Below are positions 37,512 through 47,515 of a stretch of DNA of 64,000 nucleotides, piece by piece; the first letter of the stretch is position 1; every line of letters starts with the position of its first letter. The notes under the pieces are model-generated. The model saw nothing but the letters and a program-made list of their open reading frames with translations. It was not told where the DNA came from and did not search any database. The DNA is from a bacterium. Lineage in GTDB: Bacteria; Fibrobacterota; Fibrobacteria; UBA11236. Location of the stretch: assembly GCA_900299345.1 (NCBI GenBank), contig OMJM01000062.1:16788-80787 (forward strand), read 5' to 3'. The translations under genes were made by a program, and so were the position numbers.

Positions 37512-40500
37512 ATGCGCGCATCCCACATCAGCATCGATCGCCCGGTCCTCACATGGGTGATGTCGCTGTTCCTGCTGGTGCTGGGGTTCATCGCTTTGCC
37601 CTTCCTCGGCGTGCGCGAGTTCCCGGCCGTGGATCCGCCCATTATCACGGTGAACACCTATTACCCCGGCGCCAACGCGGAGGTGATTGAATCGCAAATC
37701 ACCCAGCCGCTGGAACAGTCCGTCAATGGCGTGGACGGCATCCGTTCCATCACCTCGGTGAGCCGCGAGGGACGCAGCATCATCACCGTGGAGTTCAACC
37801 TCGGCAATGATCTGAACGTCGCGGCCAACGATGTCCGCGATCGCGTGGCGCGCGTCATCCGCAGCCTCCCCGCCGACATCGATCCACCCGTGGTGGCCAA
37901 AGCGGACGCCAACGCCTACCCCATTCTGTTGATGACGGTGCAAAGCGACAGCCGCGACATCCTCGCCACGGACGAGGAAGGCATGCGCATTCAGGAGCAG
38001 TTGCAGACCATTCCCGGCGTGGCCGAGGTGCGCATCTGGGGCGAAAAGAAATACGCCATGCGTCTGCGCCTCGATCCGGAAAAACTGGAAGCGCACGACC
38101 TCACCTTCGCAGACGTGGCCGCGGCCCTCGGCACGGAAAACGTGGAGCTTCCTTCGGGAACCATTCAGGGTGACAACACAGAACTGACCGTGCTCGCGCA
38201 CGGCCGCATGCGCACACCCGAGGAATTCAACCGCCTCGTGATCAAGGCCAACGGGGCCGAACTGGTGAGGCTCGAAGACGTGGGCAACGCGAGGCTCGGA
38301 GCCGAAAACGAACGCACGATTCTCAAACGCGACGGCATTCCCATGATTGGCCTCGCCGTGATCGCGCAACCGGGCGCCAACAGTATTGCCATCGGCGACG
38401 AATTCTTCAAACGCTTCGAGCAAATCAAGAAGACCGTGCCACCGGACATCCATCTCAAACTCGGCTTCGACGGAACCCGTTTCGTGCGACGTTCGCTGCA
38501 TGAGGTGTCGAACACCATTATCATCGCGTTCATCCTCGTGCTGCTGGTGCTCTTCTTCTTCCTGCGCGACTGGCGTACCTCGCTCATTCCCGTGCTCGCC
38601 ATTCCCGTGTCGTTGATCGGCGCGCTGTTCCTGCTATACATGGCGGGCTTCACCATCAATGTGCTCACATTGCTCGGTCTCGTGCTGGCCATCGGTCTGG
38701 TGGTGGACGACGCCATCGTGGTGCTGGAAAACATCTACCGTAAAATCGAAGACGGTGACGAGCCGAAGCACGCGGGCTATTCCGGCACCGAGGAAATTTT
38801 CTTCGCGGTCATCTCCACCACCACCGTGCTGGCTGTGGTGTTTCTGCCGTTGCTCTTCATTCCGGGTTTTGTGGGCCGTCTGTTCCGCGAGTTCGGCGTG
38901 GCCGTGGCCGGTTCTGTGGTGCTCTCCGCCTTCGTCTCACTGACGCTCACGCCCATGCTCTGCACGCGCATGCTGCGTCGCCGCCATTCCACGCTGTATG
39001 AACGCACCGAGCCGGGATTTCAGGCCTTCTACGGAGGCTATGGAAACCTGCTCCGCAAATTCCTGCGCAACCGTGCCACCGCCATCATCTTGTTGCTGCT
39101 GATCGTGGCGGGAGCGGTCGGGTTGCTGTTCACGCTCAAAAAGGAACAGGCGCCAACGGAGGATCGCAACCAACTCGACCTGTTCATCACCGGACCCGAG
39201 GGAGCGACCTTCAACTTCATGGACCGCATCATGGATCGGTTGACAGATGTCGTGCACCGCGACGCGCAGGAAGTTTCCGCCATGGTGGCCGTGACCTCGC
39301 CAGGTTTCTCCGCCTCCGGCTCCGTCAATTCGGGTTTCATGCGGCTCTTCCTCGCCGATGCCGAGACGCGCAAGCGCACCCAGCAGCAAATCTTCGGCGC
39401 GCTCAGCAAAAGCACCAAGGCCTTGACGGACGTACGCATCAGCGTGGTGCAGAATCCCACCATCTCCACCAGCCCTGTTTCCGGGTTGCCCGTGCAGTTC
39501 GTCATCCAGGCGCCGGACTTCGAGCGACTGGCAAAGGCGCTTCCTCTCTTTGTCGCCGAGGCGCGCAAGGAAAAAACTTTCGCCATCGTGGACGAAAACC
39601 TCAAGTTCACCCGGCCCGAAATCCAGGTTACGGTGGATCGCGATCGTTTGCGTTCGCTGGGCGTGTCCTATCTCGCGGTGTCACGCGCGCTGCAACTGGC
39701 GCTTGGTGAAGTACGGATCGGATATTTCATCAAGGGCGATCGACAGTATCAGGTCATCGGTCAGGTGGATGACGCCTACCGCCGCAAACCGGACGACATC
39801 CGCCAGATTCCCGTACGAGGCAATGACGGCAAGCTCATTCCGCTCGGCAACCTCGTTGAGTTCCGCGAAGAGGCTGGACCGCCCGCGCTTTACCGCTTCA
39901 ACCGCACGGTCTCGGCCACAGTCTCGGCGGGTCTTGCGCCCGGCATGGTGATCAGCGATGGCATCGCGGCCATGCGCAGAGTCGCGGCAAAAACACTGGA
40001 CCCATCGTTCCGCACCGAACTGGCGGGACAGTCGCGCGACTACACGGAAAGTTCTTCCAGCCTGCTCTTCGCCTTTCTGCTGGCGCTGTTGTTGATTTAT
40101 CTCGTGCTGGCCGCGCAGTTCGAGAGCTTCAAGGATCCGATCATCATCCTCATCACCGTGCCGCTCTCGTTGTTCGGCGCGCTGCTGGCATTGAAAGTCA
40201 CCGGACAGACGCTCAACATCTTCAGTGAGATCGGCATCATCATGCTCGTCGGACTGGTGACCAAAAACGGCATTTTGATCGTGGAGTTCACTCGGCAGAA
40301 GCGCGAAAAGGGCATGGCTTTGGCCAACGCCGTTTTGGAAGCCGCTCAGGCTCGCCTTCGCCCCATTCTCATGACGTCGCTGACCGCGGCGCTGGGAATG
40401 TTGCCCATCGCGTTGGCCTTGGGTGCGGGCGCGGAAAGCCGCCGGCCCATGGGTATCGCGGTGGTGGGTGGTTTGTTGTTCGGCATGGTGCTGACCTTGT

Positions 40501-40565
40501 TTGTCATCCCTGCCATGATTCTGCTCTTCCACGGCGCGCGCACCGAAGAGGTTTCGGATGCTTAA
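37512..40565 (+). CDS. RND efflux transporter (AcrB/HAE1 family)
   Basis: SISIDRPVLTWVM...VDPPIITVNTYYPGANAEVIESQITQPLEQSVNGVDGI...LGLVLAIGLVVDDAIVVLENIYR; 1017 aa. Confidence 0.97.
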   Translation: MRASHISIDRPVLTWVMSLFLLVLGFIALPFLGVREFPAVDPPIITVNTYYPGANAEVIESQITQPLEQSVNGVDGIRSITSVSREGRSIITVEFNLGNDLNVAANDVRDRVARVIRSLPADIDPPVVAKADANAYPILLMTVQSDSRDILATDEEGMRIQEQLQTIPGVAEVRIWGEKKYAMRLRLDPEKLEAHDLTFADVAAALGTENVELPSGTIQGDNTELTVLAHGRMRTPEEFNRLVIKANGAELVRLEDVGNARLGAENERTILKRDGIPMIGLAVIAQPGANSIAIGDEFFKRFEQIKKTVPPDIHLKLGFDGTRFVRRSLHEVSNTIIIAFILVLLVLFFFLRDWRTSLIPVLAIPVSLIGALFLLYMAGFTINVLTLLGLVLAIGLVVDDAIVVLENIYRKIEDGDEPKHAGYSGTEEIFFAVISTTTVLAVVFLPLLFIPGFVGRLFREFGVAVAGSVVLSAFVSLTLTPMLCTRMLRRRHSTLYERTEPGFQAFYGGYGNLLRKFLRNRATAIILLLLIVAGAVGLLFTLKKEQAPTEDRNQLDLFITGPEGATFNFMDRIMDRLTDVVHRDAQEVSAMVAVTSPGFSASGSVNSGFMRLFLADAETRKRTQQQIFGALSKSTKALTDVRISVVQNPTISTSPVSGLPVQFVIQAPDFERLAKALPLFVAEARKEKTFAIVDENLKFTRPEIQVTVDRDRLRSLGVSYLAVSRALQLALGEVRIGYFIKGDRQYQVIGQVDDAYRRKPDDIRQIPVRGNDGKLIPLGNLVEFREEAGPPALYRFNRTVSATVSAGLAPGMVISDGIAAMRRVAAKTLDPSFRTELAGQSRDYTESSSSLLFAFLLALLLIYLVLAAQFESFKDPIIILITVPLSLFGALLALKVTGQTLNIFSEIGIIMLVGLVTKNGILIVEFTRQKREKGMALANAVLEAAQARLRPILMTSLTAALGMLPIALALGAGAESRRPMGIAVVGGLLFGMVLTLFVIPAMILLFHGARTEEVSDA

Positions 40566-41871
40566 GGCATTGGCCACAAGCCTCGCTGTGTTCACCACAG
40601 CGCAGGCCGCGCAACTGACGTTGTCGCAAGCATTGAAAGAAGCGTTGGCTCAAAACCCCGCGTATCAAGCAGCGCAAAACGATGTCGTCCTCGCCGAAAA
40701 ATCGCGCGACTCGGCCATCGGAGGGTATCTGCCCGTCATCACGGCCAGCGGAGGCTACGGAAAAAGCTGGCAGAACACGCATCAGCAGCGCGCCTCGGAC
40801 GGCAGTGTCCGCGATGTGAACAATGCACTCACAACCACCGCGACCGCAGGCGTGAACGCGGACTGGACCTTGTTCCAGGGATTTTCCACGCCTCTGACGC
40901 AAAAGCGTTTGCGGTTGCAGGCGGATCAGGCGCGGGCTTACGAAGCCAAATCACGTGAGGATCTGGTGCGCGGTGCGGTGCTGGCCTATGCCGAACTGGC
41001 GCGACAGACGCGCTTGTATCACGCGCTCGACACGGTGGCGGTGATTTCGGAGGAACGCGCGCGTATTCTGGAACAAAGCCTGAAAGCCGGTGCGGCGTCG
41101 CGCTCGGACTGGCTTTCAGCCCGCGTGGATCTGAATGGCGATCAAGCTTCGTTGAAACGTCAGGCTGCGGATTTGCAAGCGGCGCGCGTGGAACTCGGTC
41201 GGGTTCTCGGCCGCAGCCAGCCCGTATCCGAGGAGGTGGACGAGGTCGCCTTGCCCGCCATTGCAATGGATCTCGAAAAGCTATTGCTCGGCTTGCCGGA
41301 GCATCGTCCCGAATTGCAGGTGGCGGAAAATTCCGTGGCCATCGCCCATGTGTCCGCACAGCAACGCGCTACGAACTGGCTGCCCAAACTCGATGCGCTG
41401 GCCGGGTACAATTACACCGAGACAAAGTCCGACGCGGGCATCTATCTGAAAAACCGCACGCTCGGGCCGTCCGTCGGATTGCAACTCAACTTCAACCTGT
41501 TCTCCGGTGAATTCCCCTGGTCGTCATACCAACGGGCAAAGGTCGCGCTCACGTCGGCAGGATTGCGTCAAAAAGATCTCCAGTCCTCCGCCGAAGCCGA
41601 AGTGCGGCGTAACTTTGCGGAGTTCGAAGCCACAGATTCAGCATTGACGTTGGAAAGTGAAGGACTCGGTTTCGCACACGAAAACCTGTCGCTCACCTTC
41701 ACACGCTGGAAGGCCGGGTCCATCTCCTATCTCGACGCAAGACGCGCACAAGAGCAGTATCTCGACGCAGTCGTCCGGTCGGAGAACACGGCCTACGATG
41801 CCCTTCGCGCAAGACTCGATCTACTCCGCTCGGCGGGACGCATGGAATTGTTGGTTGGTACTCCGCGCTAG
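40558..41871 (+). CDS. TolC-family outer membrane efflux protein
   Basis: LTLSQALKEALAQNPAYQAAQNDVVLAE...; overlaps the RND stop by 8 bp. Confidence 0.93.
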   Translation: MLKALATSLAVFTTAQAAQLTLSQALKEALAQNPAYQAAQNDVVLAEKSRDSAIGGYLPVITASGGYGKSWQNTHQQRASDGSVRDVNNALTTTATAGVNADWTLFQGFSTPLTQKRLRLQADQARAYEAKSREDLVRGAVLAYAELARQTRLYHALDTVAVISEERARILEQSLKAGAASRSDWLSARVDLNGDQASLKRQAADLQAARVELGRVLGRSQPVSEEVDEVALPAIAMDLEKLLLGLPEHRPELQVAENSVAIAHVSAQQRATNWLPKLDALAGYNYTETKSDAGIYLKNRTLGPSVGLQLNFNLFSGEFPWSSYQRAKVALTSAGLRQKDLQSSAEAEVRRNFAEFEATDSALTLESEGLGFAHENLSLTFTRWKAGSISYLDARRAQEQYLDAVVRSENTAYDALRARLDLLRSAGRMELLVGTPR

Positions 41872-42724
41872 TTCCGTTCCCTATCCTCATTCCGGATTTG
41901 ACGTCCGCACGTGCCTGTCCGGACAAAGGACGATCCACTTCGGACTTCCCGGCGACACGTTAAAACTCGCAACGGTAAGACAAAGCCGAGGCATCCATAT
42001 CGGCGATGCCCCGCTCTATGACTTGAAGCAATGGCGCACTCCGTGGCGTATCCCGAAAAACATCCTGCATCAGATTCGACGCGCCGAGAAAAAAGGCATC
42101 CGCGTCCGGCATCTCAGCGCTCCTCCTAGCGACCTGACACCGCTACGGGAATACTTGTCGACATGGCTGCGAAACAAAAAGATGCCGCCTCTGGGATTCG
42201 CCACGAATCCTTTCCTATTGGCACCGTGGCCGGAATACGGGATTTTCGTCGCCGAATCCAATGGCCGCTTATGTGGATTTCTCATTGCATCACACGCACC
42301 GTTCCACAGCCTGTTCCGCGTTGATCTCATAGTCCGGACGCAAGCTTCGCCCAACGGATGTTCGGAACTGCTGGTCGCAACGGCGTTTCAAGCGGCTGCG
42401 AGATGGGGTTTTCAAAAAGCGACCTTGGGACTCGCGCCTCTCTCACGCCGATCCGTATCTGAACGTTTTCGTTCGCCTTTCTGGTTCCGTATTCTTTCGC
42501 GAGTTGCTCGGCGTTTGGGTTCGCCGTGGTATTCCTTCGCCGGACTGGAAGCATTCAAAGCCAAGTTTCATCCCGATGAATGGCAACCGATGTTTTGTAC
42601 GACGCAAGGCCCGCGTTTCCGAGTTACGGATCTGATCGCAGTATTACGGGCCTTTGCTGGTGGCTCGTTAATGTGTTACGGAATGCGGACGGTATTATGG
42701 AAAATGGGAAGACGGAGTTTTTGA
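41855..42724 (+). CDS. DUF2156 / MprF C-terminal-type (GNAT-fold aminoacyltransferase-like) protein
   Basis: GDAPLYDLKQWRTPWRIPKNILHQIRRAEKKGIRVRHL...LREYLSTWLRNKKMPPLGF...GIFVAESNGRLCGFLIAS...LGLAPLSRR...GLEAFKAKFHPDEWQPMF. Likely TTG start near 41855; the 41657 start is inside tolC. Confidence 0.75.
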   Translation: MVLRASSVPYPHSGFDVRTCLSGQRTIHFGLPGDTLKLATVRQSRGIHIGDAPLYDLKQWRTPWRIPKNILHQIRRAEKKGIRVRHLSAPPSDLTPLREYLSTWLRNKKMPPLGFATNPFLLAPWPEYGIFVAESNGRLCGFLIASHAPFHSLFRVDLIVRTQASPNGCSELLVATAFQAAARWGFQKATLGLAPLSRRSVSERFRSPFWFRILSRVARRLGSPWYSFAGLEAFKAKFHPDEWQPMFCTTQGPRFRVTDLIAVLRAFAGGSLMCYGMRTVLWKMGRRSF

Positions 42725-42741
42725 ACCTGCGGTAAAAAGGC

Positions 42742-43140
42742 TCACCCCCACAATCCCAGCACCAATCCATACACCGCGAACTGGACGGAAAAATATCCGC
42801 CGTCGATCAACCATAACTTCAGGCTCCGGTCCGCGAATTGATGGTTGATGCCAAACCCCATGGCCACCAAGCCGCTTCCGGCAATCGCACCCTTTGCGAC
42901 CGCCACGGGCAAGCGCGGATGCGCGCCGAGGCACCACCGCAAAGTGAGAATGGCAACCAGTGCAAACACACTGCTGAGGAGGAAAACCCGCAGTGGATGA
43001 TTGCTGTTTGCGGGACGCCGATCTCCCACTTCCCGTTGCCAAATCCCTCCAAAGACTCCCTTGGAATACCATAAACCTCCCACCAGGAAAGTCGAGAGCA
43101 CCCCGATGAGCAAAGCCCAAAGATTTATATCCAGTGTCAT
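42742..43140 (-). CDS. DUF1761-family membrane protein
   Basis: INLWALLIGVLSTFLVGGLWYSKGVFGGIWQREVG..., four hydrophobic segments. Confidence 0.8.
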   Translation of the reverse strand: MTLDINLWALLIGVLSTFLVGGLWYSKGVFGGIWQREVGDRRPANSNHPLRVFLLSSVFALVAILTLRWCLGAHPRLPVAVAKGAIAGSGLVAMGFGINHQFADRSLKLWLIDGGYFSVQFAVYGLVLGLWG

Positions 43141-43386
43141 TGTCTCTCCTCACAGCCCTGACCGCGAAAAATCAACCCGATTCTTCGCCTTCACGACCGG
43201 CATCACCATGTCATTCGCGGGCAAAACTGTCTTTCGTGTCGCCCAATAAACAGACAAAATTAAAACAATAACTCGCGTTAACCTTCCGCGATGATGCCGG
43301 AATGACTGACAACAGTCACAGAAAATGACTTTCCAACGACTTCGCAATCCCGTATCTTATCCCTGCGTTCAATTCAGGAGTTCCGA

Positions 43387-44142
43387 ATGCAAAAAGCCTC
43401 CCTGTTACTTGCCATTCTTTGTGCTGTGCCGCCCGGATTGACGGGTTGCTTCCCTAGTTCATCCTCGGACGCTGGCATCAAAACCGGCCCCGGTGTGCGC
43501 GACAGTTTGAATGCGGCTTACAAGGCATTCGACTCCAGCATCTACGTCGCCAAGGACGGGGATTGGGCGACCATTGAATCCAAGGGCATTCCCAATCACG
43601 GCAGCCCCTACTTCGCCACAACAGATTCGCGCTACGAAGCCGACACCAACGCGGGCTTCGCCAAGAATCCGAACAATATCTCGGAACAAAACCTTGTCTT
43701 CAAGATTCCCCTGAATCCATCCGTGGCCACCACGCACCAAAGCACGGCGTTGGGTCCCATCGGCGTTTCGGTGAACGGCGTTCCTCTCTACAATCAATAT
43801 GCCGGGCCCAATCAGCCGCTGACGAATGAGATTTATTCGTTTGATCAATACAACGGACACCCTCAACAGTCTGGACAATATCACTACCACTGGGAACCGC
43901 TGTATCTGACCGCGAAGAAAGGAAAGTCTTCGCTGATCGGGTTCCTGCTGGACGGGTTCCCTGTGTATGGCCCACAGGAGAGCGGATCTAATGTCGCAGG
44001 AAGCAATCTGGACACTTACCACGGTCATTTCGGCGTGACGGCCGAGTACCCTGCCGGCATCTACCACTACCACATCACAGCCACAGATCCCTACATCAAT
44101 GGTGGGCAATACTACGGTACGCCCGGAACCGTGACCCAGTGA
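43387..44142 (+). CDS. YHYH-domain lipoprotein
   Basis: Lipobox LTGCF; SGQYHYHWEPLYL..LIGFLLDGFPVYGP...DTYHGHFGVTAEYPAGIYHYHIT. Confidence 0.9.
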   Translation: MQKASLLLAILCAVPPGLTGCFPSSSSDAGIKTGPGVRDSLNAAYKAFDSSIYVAKDGDWATIESKGIPNHGSPYFATTDSRYEADTNAGFAKNPNNISEQNLVFKIPLNPSVATTHQSTALGPIGVSVNGVPLYNQYAGPNQPLTNEIYSFDQYNGHPQQSGQYHYHWEPLYLTAKKGKSSLIGFLLDGFPVYGPQESGSNVAGSNLDTYHGHFGVTAEYPAGIYHYHITATDPYINGGQYYGTPGTVTQ

Positions 44143-44588
44143 AACAACGCCGTGTGCTGCTCCGGATCTTCTCCGGGCTCTTGATTACACTGCTGGGGGC
44201 TGTGTTGTTTTTCTCCTGTAGAAACAAGGAGGCGGTGAACGTACGCTATTATCCCTCCGGCAAGCTGATGTGGAAGCGCACGTATGTCCATGGCATCAAG
44301 GATGGCATACATGAAGGTTGGTGGGAAAACGGAAAAAAGAAATTCGAATACCACTTCAGCCGAGGACTTCAGGATGGTGACATGAAGGAATGGTATTCCG
44401 ACGGCACCCTCGCGAGACAGTTGCATTACGAGAACGGCCGAGAGATCGGCTTGCAACGTGCGTGGCGGGAAAATGGAACGTTGTACGCGAATTACGAAAT
44501 GAGGGACGGAAAACCCTACGGCATAGTTAACGCACGGCTTTGTTATTCAATTAAAGATGGAAAAGGTGTTTTCCGCGCTCCGCAATAA
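44139..44588 (+). CDS. YwqK/MORN-like repeat lipoprotein
   Basis: LFFSCRN lipobox; repeated 'YYPSGKLMWKRTYVHGIKDGIHEGWWENGKKKFEYHFSRGLQDGDMKEWYSDGTLARQLHYENG'. GTG start overlaps the YHYH stop. Confidence 0.85.
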   Translation: MKQRRVLLRIFSGLLITLLGAVLFFSCRNKEAVNVRYYPSGKLMWKRTYVHGIKDGIHEGWWENGKKKFEYHFSRGLQDGDMKEWYSDGTLARQLHYENGREIGLQRAWRENGTLYANYEMRDGKPYGIVNARLCYSIKDGKGVFRAPQ

Positions 44589-45228
44589 CATTGGACTGTG
44601 GCTTGCGTTTTCCCTATTGCTCACGGGATGCGAACACGTTGCCAAACTTCCCTATTACAACTCCAAGGATTTCACGCCGATGTGGATCAAACCTTCCGCA
44701 GCGACATCGTTGCACCGCATAGCGCCATTTTCCTTTGTGGACCAGAATGGTCAACCCGTCACGGAGAAGACCGTGGCGGGGAAAATCTCCGTGGCCAACT
44801 TCATGTTCACAGGTTGCCCGGGTTTGTGTCCGCGCATGACCACGAATCTCGAAACGGTTCAGAAGGCGTTCGAGCACGACAGCACTGTGGTGCTGATCTC
44901 ACACTCTGTCGCGCCGGAAAGCGACTCGATTCCTGCGTTGAAGCGTTTTGCGGCTGAGCATCATGCCGTGGACGGGCAATGGCATTTCGTGACCGGGGAT
45001 CGCGCCGCCATCTACCGCACCGCCCGTGAGTCCTACTTCGCCGACGAAGCCGGTTCGGTCCCGGACGCAGGTGGAGACTTTCTGCACACGGAGAAGGTTT
45101 TTTTGGTGGATGATAACGGACATTTGCGGGGGGTTTACAACGGCGAATTGCCCACCGAAATGGAACGCCTGAAGGAAGATATCCGTACCCTGAAAAGAGC
45201 GTTTTTCAGAGCAGCCCCTCCCCAGTGA
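44557..45228 (+). CDS. SCO1/SenC-family copper chaperone/redox lipoprotein
   Basis: LLLTGCE lipobox; ANFMFTGCPGLCPRMTTNLETVQ...DFLHTEKVFLVDDNGHLRGVYNG. Confidence 0.92.
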   Translation: MEKVFSALRNNIGLWLAFSLLLTGCEHVAKLPYYNSKDFTPMWIKPSAATSLHRIAPFSFVDQNGQPVTEKTVAGKISVANFMFTGCPGLCPRMTTNLETVQKAFEHDSTVVLISHSVAPESDSIPALKRFAAEHHAVDGQWHFVTGDRAAIYRTARESYFADEAGSVPDAGGDFLHTEKVFLVDDNGHLRGVYNGELPTEMERLKEDIRTLKRAFFRAAPPQ

Positions 45229-45433
45229 CGAACCTCACATTCCTGCGGGGAGGTAATCCGGGATTGCTGAAATTGATAATAAAACGCCATTTATAATCTC
45301 CAAACTATCCACAGAGTGTTGAAACAGCCGTCGTTGCAACCATTCGATTTCATTGACGTTACGCGCCTATTGCAAGGGGGTTTTTAGGGTCGAAAAGCGG
45401 ACCGCCCAGAGTACTCTTTTAGTCGATGTTAAA

Positions 45434-46003
45434 TCAGAATTTCCTGCGGATTGTGTCGATCGCCTTGTCCTTCAACTTGTTCATTTGATCTCGTGGCAGC
45501 GGAATGTTTTCCGTGCGGCTGACTTTCAAGGTGAACGGGATCAACGAACCCTCCTTCTTGTCGTCATACAACGTCGGATTACCCGTCAGTACTGCGTCGA
45601 TCCTTACTGGCACAGCCTTCTGTCCCAGTAAAATCTTTTCAGCCTCGGGACCAACGACTGCGATAATCTCACGATAAACGACTTCCGCCGGCACGGTAAT
45701 GCGGGACGTATCCTGCGGCTTCAACTCCACTTTGATGTCGTTCCCCTTTAGAAACCGCTTGCCCTCGTTGAACAATTCATAGCTGAGCGAAACATTCTTG
45801 AGGCCAACCTTGTTGGGGTTATACGCCGACAGCACAATGTTCACATTGGTCTGGGTGAGATTGACTCCCATGACCTCACAACGGACATAGGCGAAATCCG
45901 GGGCTTTCAGCTTTTCGGAAAGCGCAAGATTCAGGAAAGAGCAGGACGACAGGAACAACCCCGCCAATACTAAGGCCGTCCATTTCAGAATCGTCGTTTT
46001 CAA
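45434..46003 (-). CDS. LEA2-type (water-stress/hypersensitive-response domain) lipoprotein
   Basis: LFLSSCSF lipobox; VMGVNLTQTNVNIVLSAYNPNKVGLKNVSLSYELFNEGKRFLKG. Confidence 0.75.
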   Translation of the reverse strand: MKTTILKWTALVLAGLFLSSCSFLNLALSEKLKAPDFAYVRCEVMGVNLTQTNVNIVLSAYNPNKVGLKNVSLSYELFNEGKRFLKGNDIKVELKPQDTSRITVPAEVVYREIIAVVGPEAEKILLGQKAVPVRIDAVLTGNPTLYDDKKEGSLIPFTLKVSRTENIPLPRDQMNKLKDKAIDTIRRKF

Positions 46004-46021
46004 TCTCGCACTCTTTAGCGA

Positions 46022-47515
46022 TTATCGCGAACGGTACAGCTTCGCAACATATTCCTTCGCTGCGGTGGACCATAGGAACCGCTGCTTGAATCCGCGCTTC
46101 TGCATATCCAAGAATTTCTCCGGTTGCTCACGGTACATCCGCTCAGCCGCTTTCACAGCTTGGACCAGATTCTCGAGCACTTCCCGTGCCGTGCGGCCGT
46201 CGAATCCGAATCCAGTTCCCTTGGGATCGGTGTGCGGCTTCACGGTGTCCACCAGCCCCCCGGTCCAACGCACGAGTGGCGGTGTTGCACAGCTCAAAGA
46301 TTCCATCTGCGTAATCCCGCACGGCTCGAACAGGCTCGGCATCAAGAACACGTCAGCACCCAGGCTGATCTCCTGTGCCTTGCCGGGAGCGAACTCAAGT
46401 GTGGCCGAAAAATTCGACCGGCCGACGAATCCGTGCAGGAAGTCCTCGTACTCCTTCATTCCCGTCGCCACCAAGGCGATATTGACGTTGGGAATTTCAA
46501 GAATGTGTTCGAGCACGCATTTCCCGTCGAGCGATTCCTTGAGCAGTTTGAACTTCTGTTCCACGGCCCGGCCCACAAATCCCAGCAGCAGGCCTTTCGG
46601 TTTTGCAAATCCTCTGGACAGGGATTTCTTCGTCTTCGACTTCTCCGCGATCAATTTCTCAAAGGCCGCATCCGTGGGATCACTTTTGTATTCGAAACCA
46701 TTGAGGATGCCGTGCAGTTTTCCCGCATCGTCGAGCCGCTGGGACACCTTCTCCAACCCCTTGCCGCCTTCGAAGTAGCGCGCAGGATTTTCGGCCTCGG
46801 TCATTTCACGCTTGTACGTCGGGCTCACGGTATTGACCTGATCCGCCAGTTCCATCGCCAGCCGCAGGGCATTGACACTTTTCCATTTCGGCCGCGGGTC
46901 AGCGAACAATTTTCCGACGGACTTGTGCTTTGCAATCCGTTCGATGTTCCATCCTTTGATGGATTCCCGGCCGATGTTGCCCTGATAACCGATGTTGTGA
47001 ATGGTCAGCACACGCTTTTGCGGCATCTTCTCCAAAGCCATGTACCCGAAGAGATATCCCAGTACCCAGTCGTTGATATGCACAACGTCGGGCTTCTTTC
47101 GGCGGATCAATTCCAGGCAGGCTTCGGAGAAAAAGGAAAACCGCAGCGCGTCGTCGTAGAAGGGGATTTTTCCGCTGTCCACGTAAGGACGGGAATAATC
47201 CTTTTTGAACAAATCCGGATTTTCGAACGGGGGGCGCACAAGGCCTCTGGAATAATCCGTTTCGAAATAAGCGGAGTTCCGGATGAAGTTGACCGGAACA
47301 CCTTTGACATCGGTGGTGACAATTCCGGCCCGTTCCGCGCGACCGTTAAAAGGAATATCCGCGCCGGGGAGCGTGATGCTGCCATACCACGGTGTGACGA
47401 TCTCGATGTCCACGCCCTGTTGCTTCAAAGCCACGGGCAACTCGCCCGCCACGTCCCCCACCCCGCCGGTTTTGGAAAATGGCTTGCACTCGGCGGCGAT
47501 GTACAGAACCTTCAT
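46022..47515 (-). CDS. glgA: Glycogen/starch synthase (ADP-glucose type, GT5)
   Basis: MKVLYIAAECKPFSKTGGVGDVAGELPVAL...HINDWVLGYLFGYM...LTIHNIGYQG...MPSLFEPCGITQMESLSCATPPLVRWTGGLVDTV. Confidence 0.95.
   Translation of the reverse strand: MKVLYIAAECKPFSKTGGVGDVAGELPVALKQQGVDIEIVTPWYGSITLPGADIPFNGRAERAGIVTTDVKGVPVNFIRNSAYFETDYSRGLVRPPFENPDLFKKDYSRPYVDSGKIPFYDDALRFSFFSEACLELIRRKKPDVVHINDWVLGYLFGYMALEKMPQKRVLTIHNIGYQGNIGRESIKGWNIERIAKHKSVGKLFADPRPKWKSVNALRLAMELADQVNTVSPTYKREMTEAENPARYFEGGKGLEKVSQRLDDAGKLHGILNGFEYKSDPTDAAFEKLIAEKSKTKKSLSRGFAKPKGLLLGFVGRAVEQKFKLLKESLDGKCVLEHILEIPNVNIALVATGMKEYEDFLHGFVGRSNFSATLEFAPGKAQEISLGADVFLMPSLFEPCGITQMESLSCATPPLVRWTGGLVDTVKPHTDPKGTGFGFDGRTAREVLENLVQAVKAAERMYREQPEKFLDMQKRGFKQRFLWSTAAKEYVAKLYRSR

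Noticed and set aside
41657-41854. Long N-terminal extension of the DUF2156 ORF
   Set aside because: Lies within tolC coding sequence in another frame; a start near 41855 fits the domain limits.
45309-45317. DnaA-box-like CTATCCACA in the SCO/LEA2 intergenic region
   Set aside because: Single imperfect copy, no cluster, no dnaA/dnaN nearby; not evidence for an origin.
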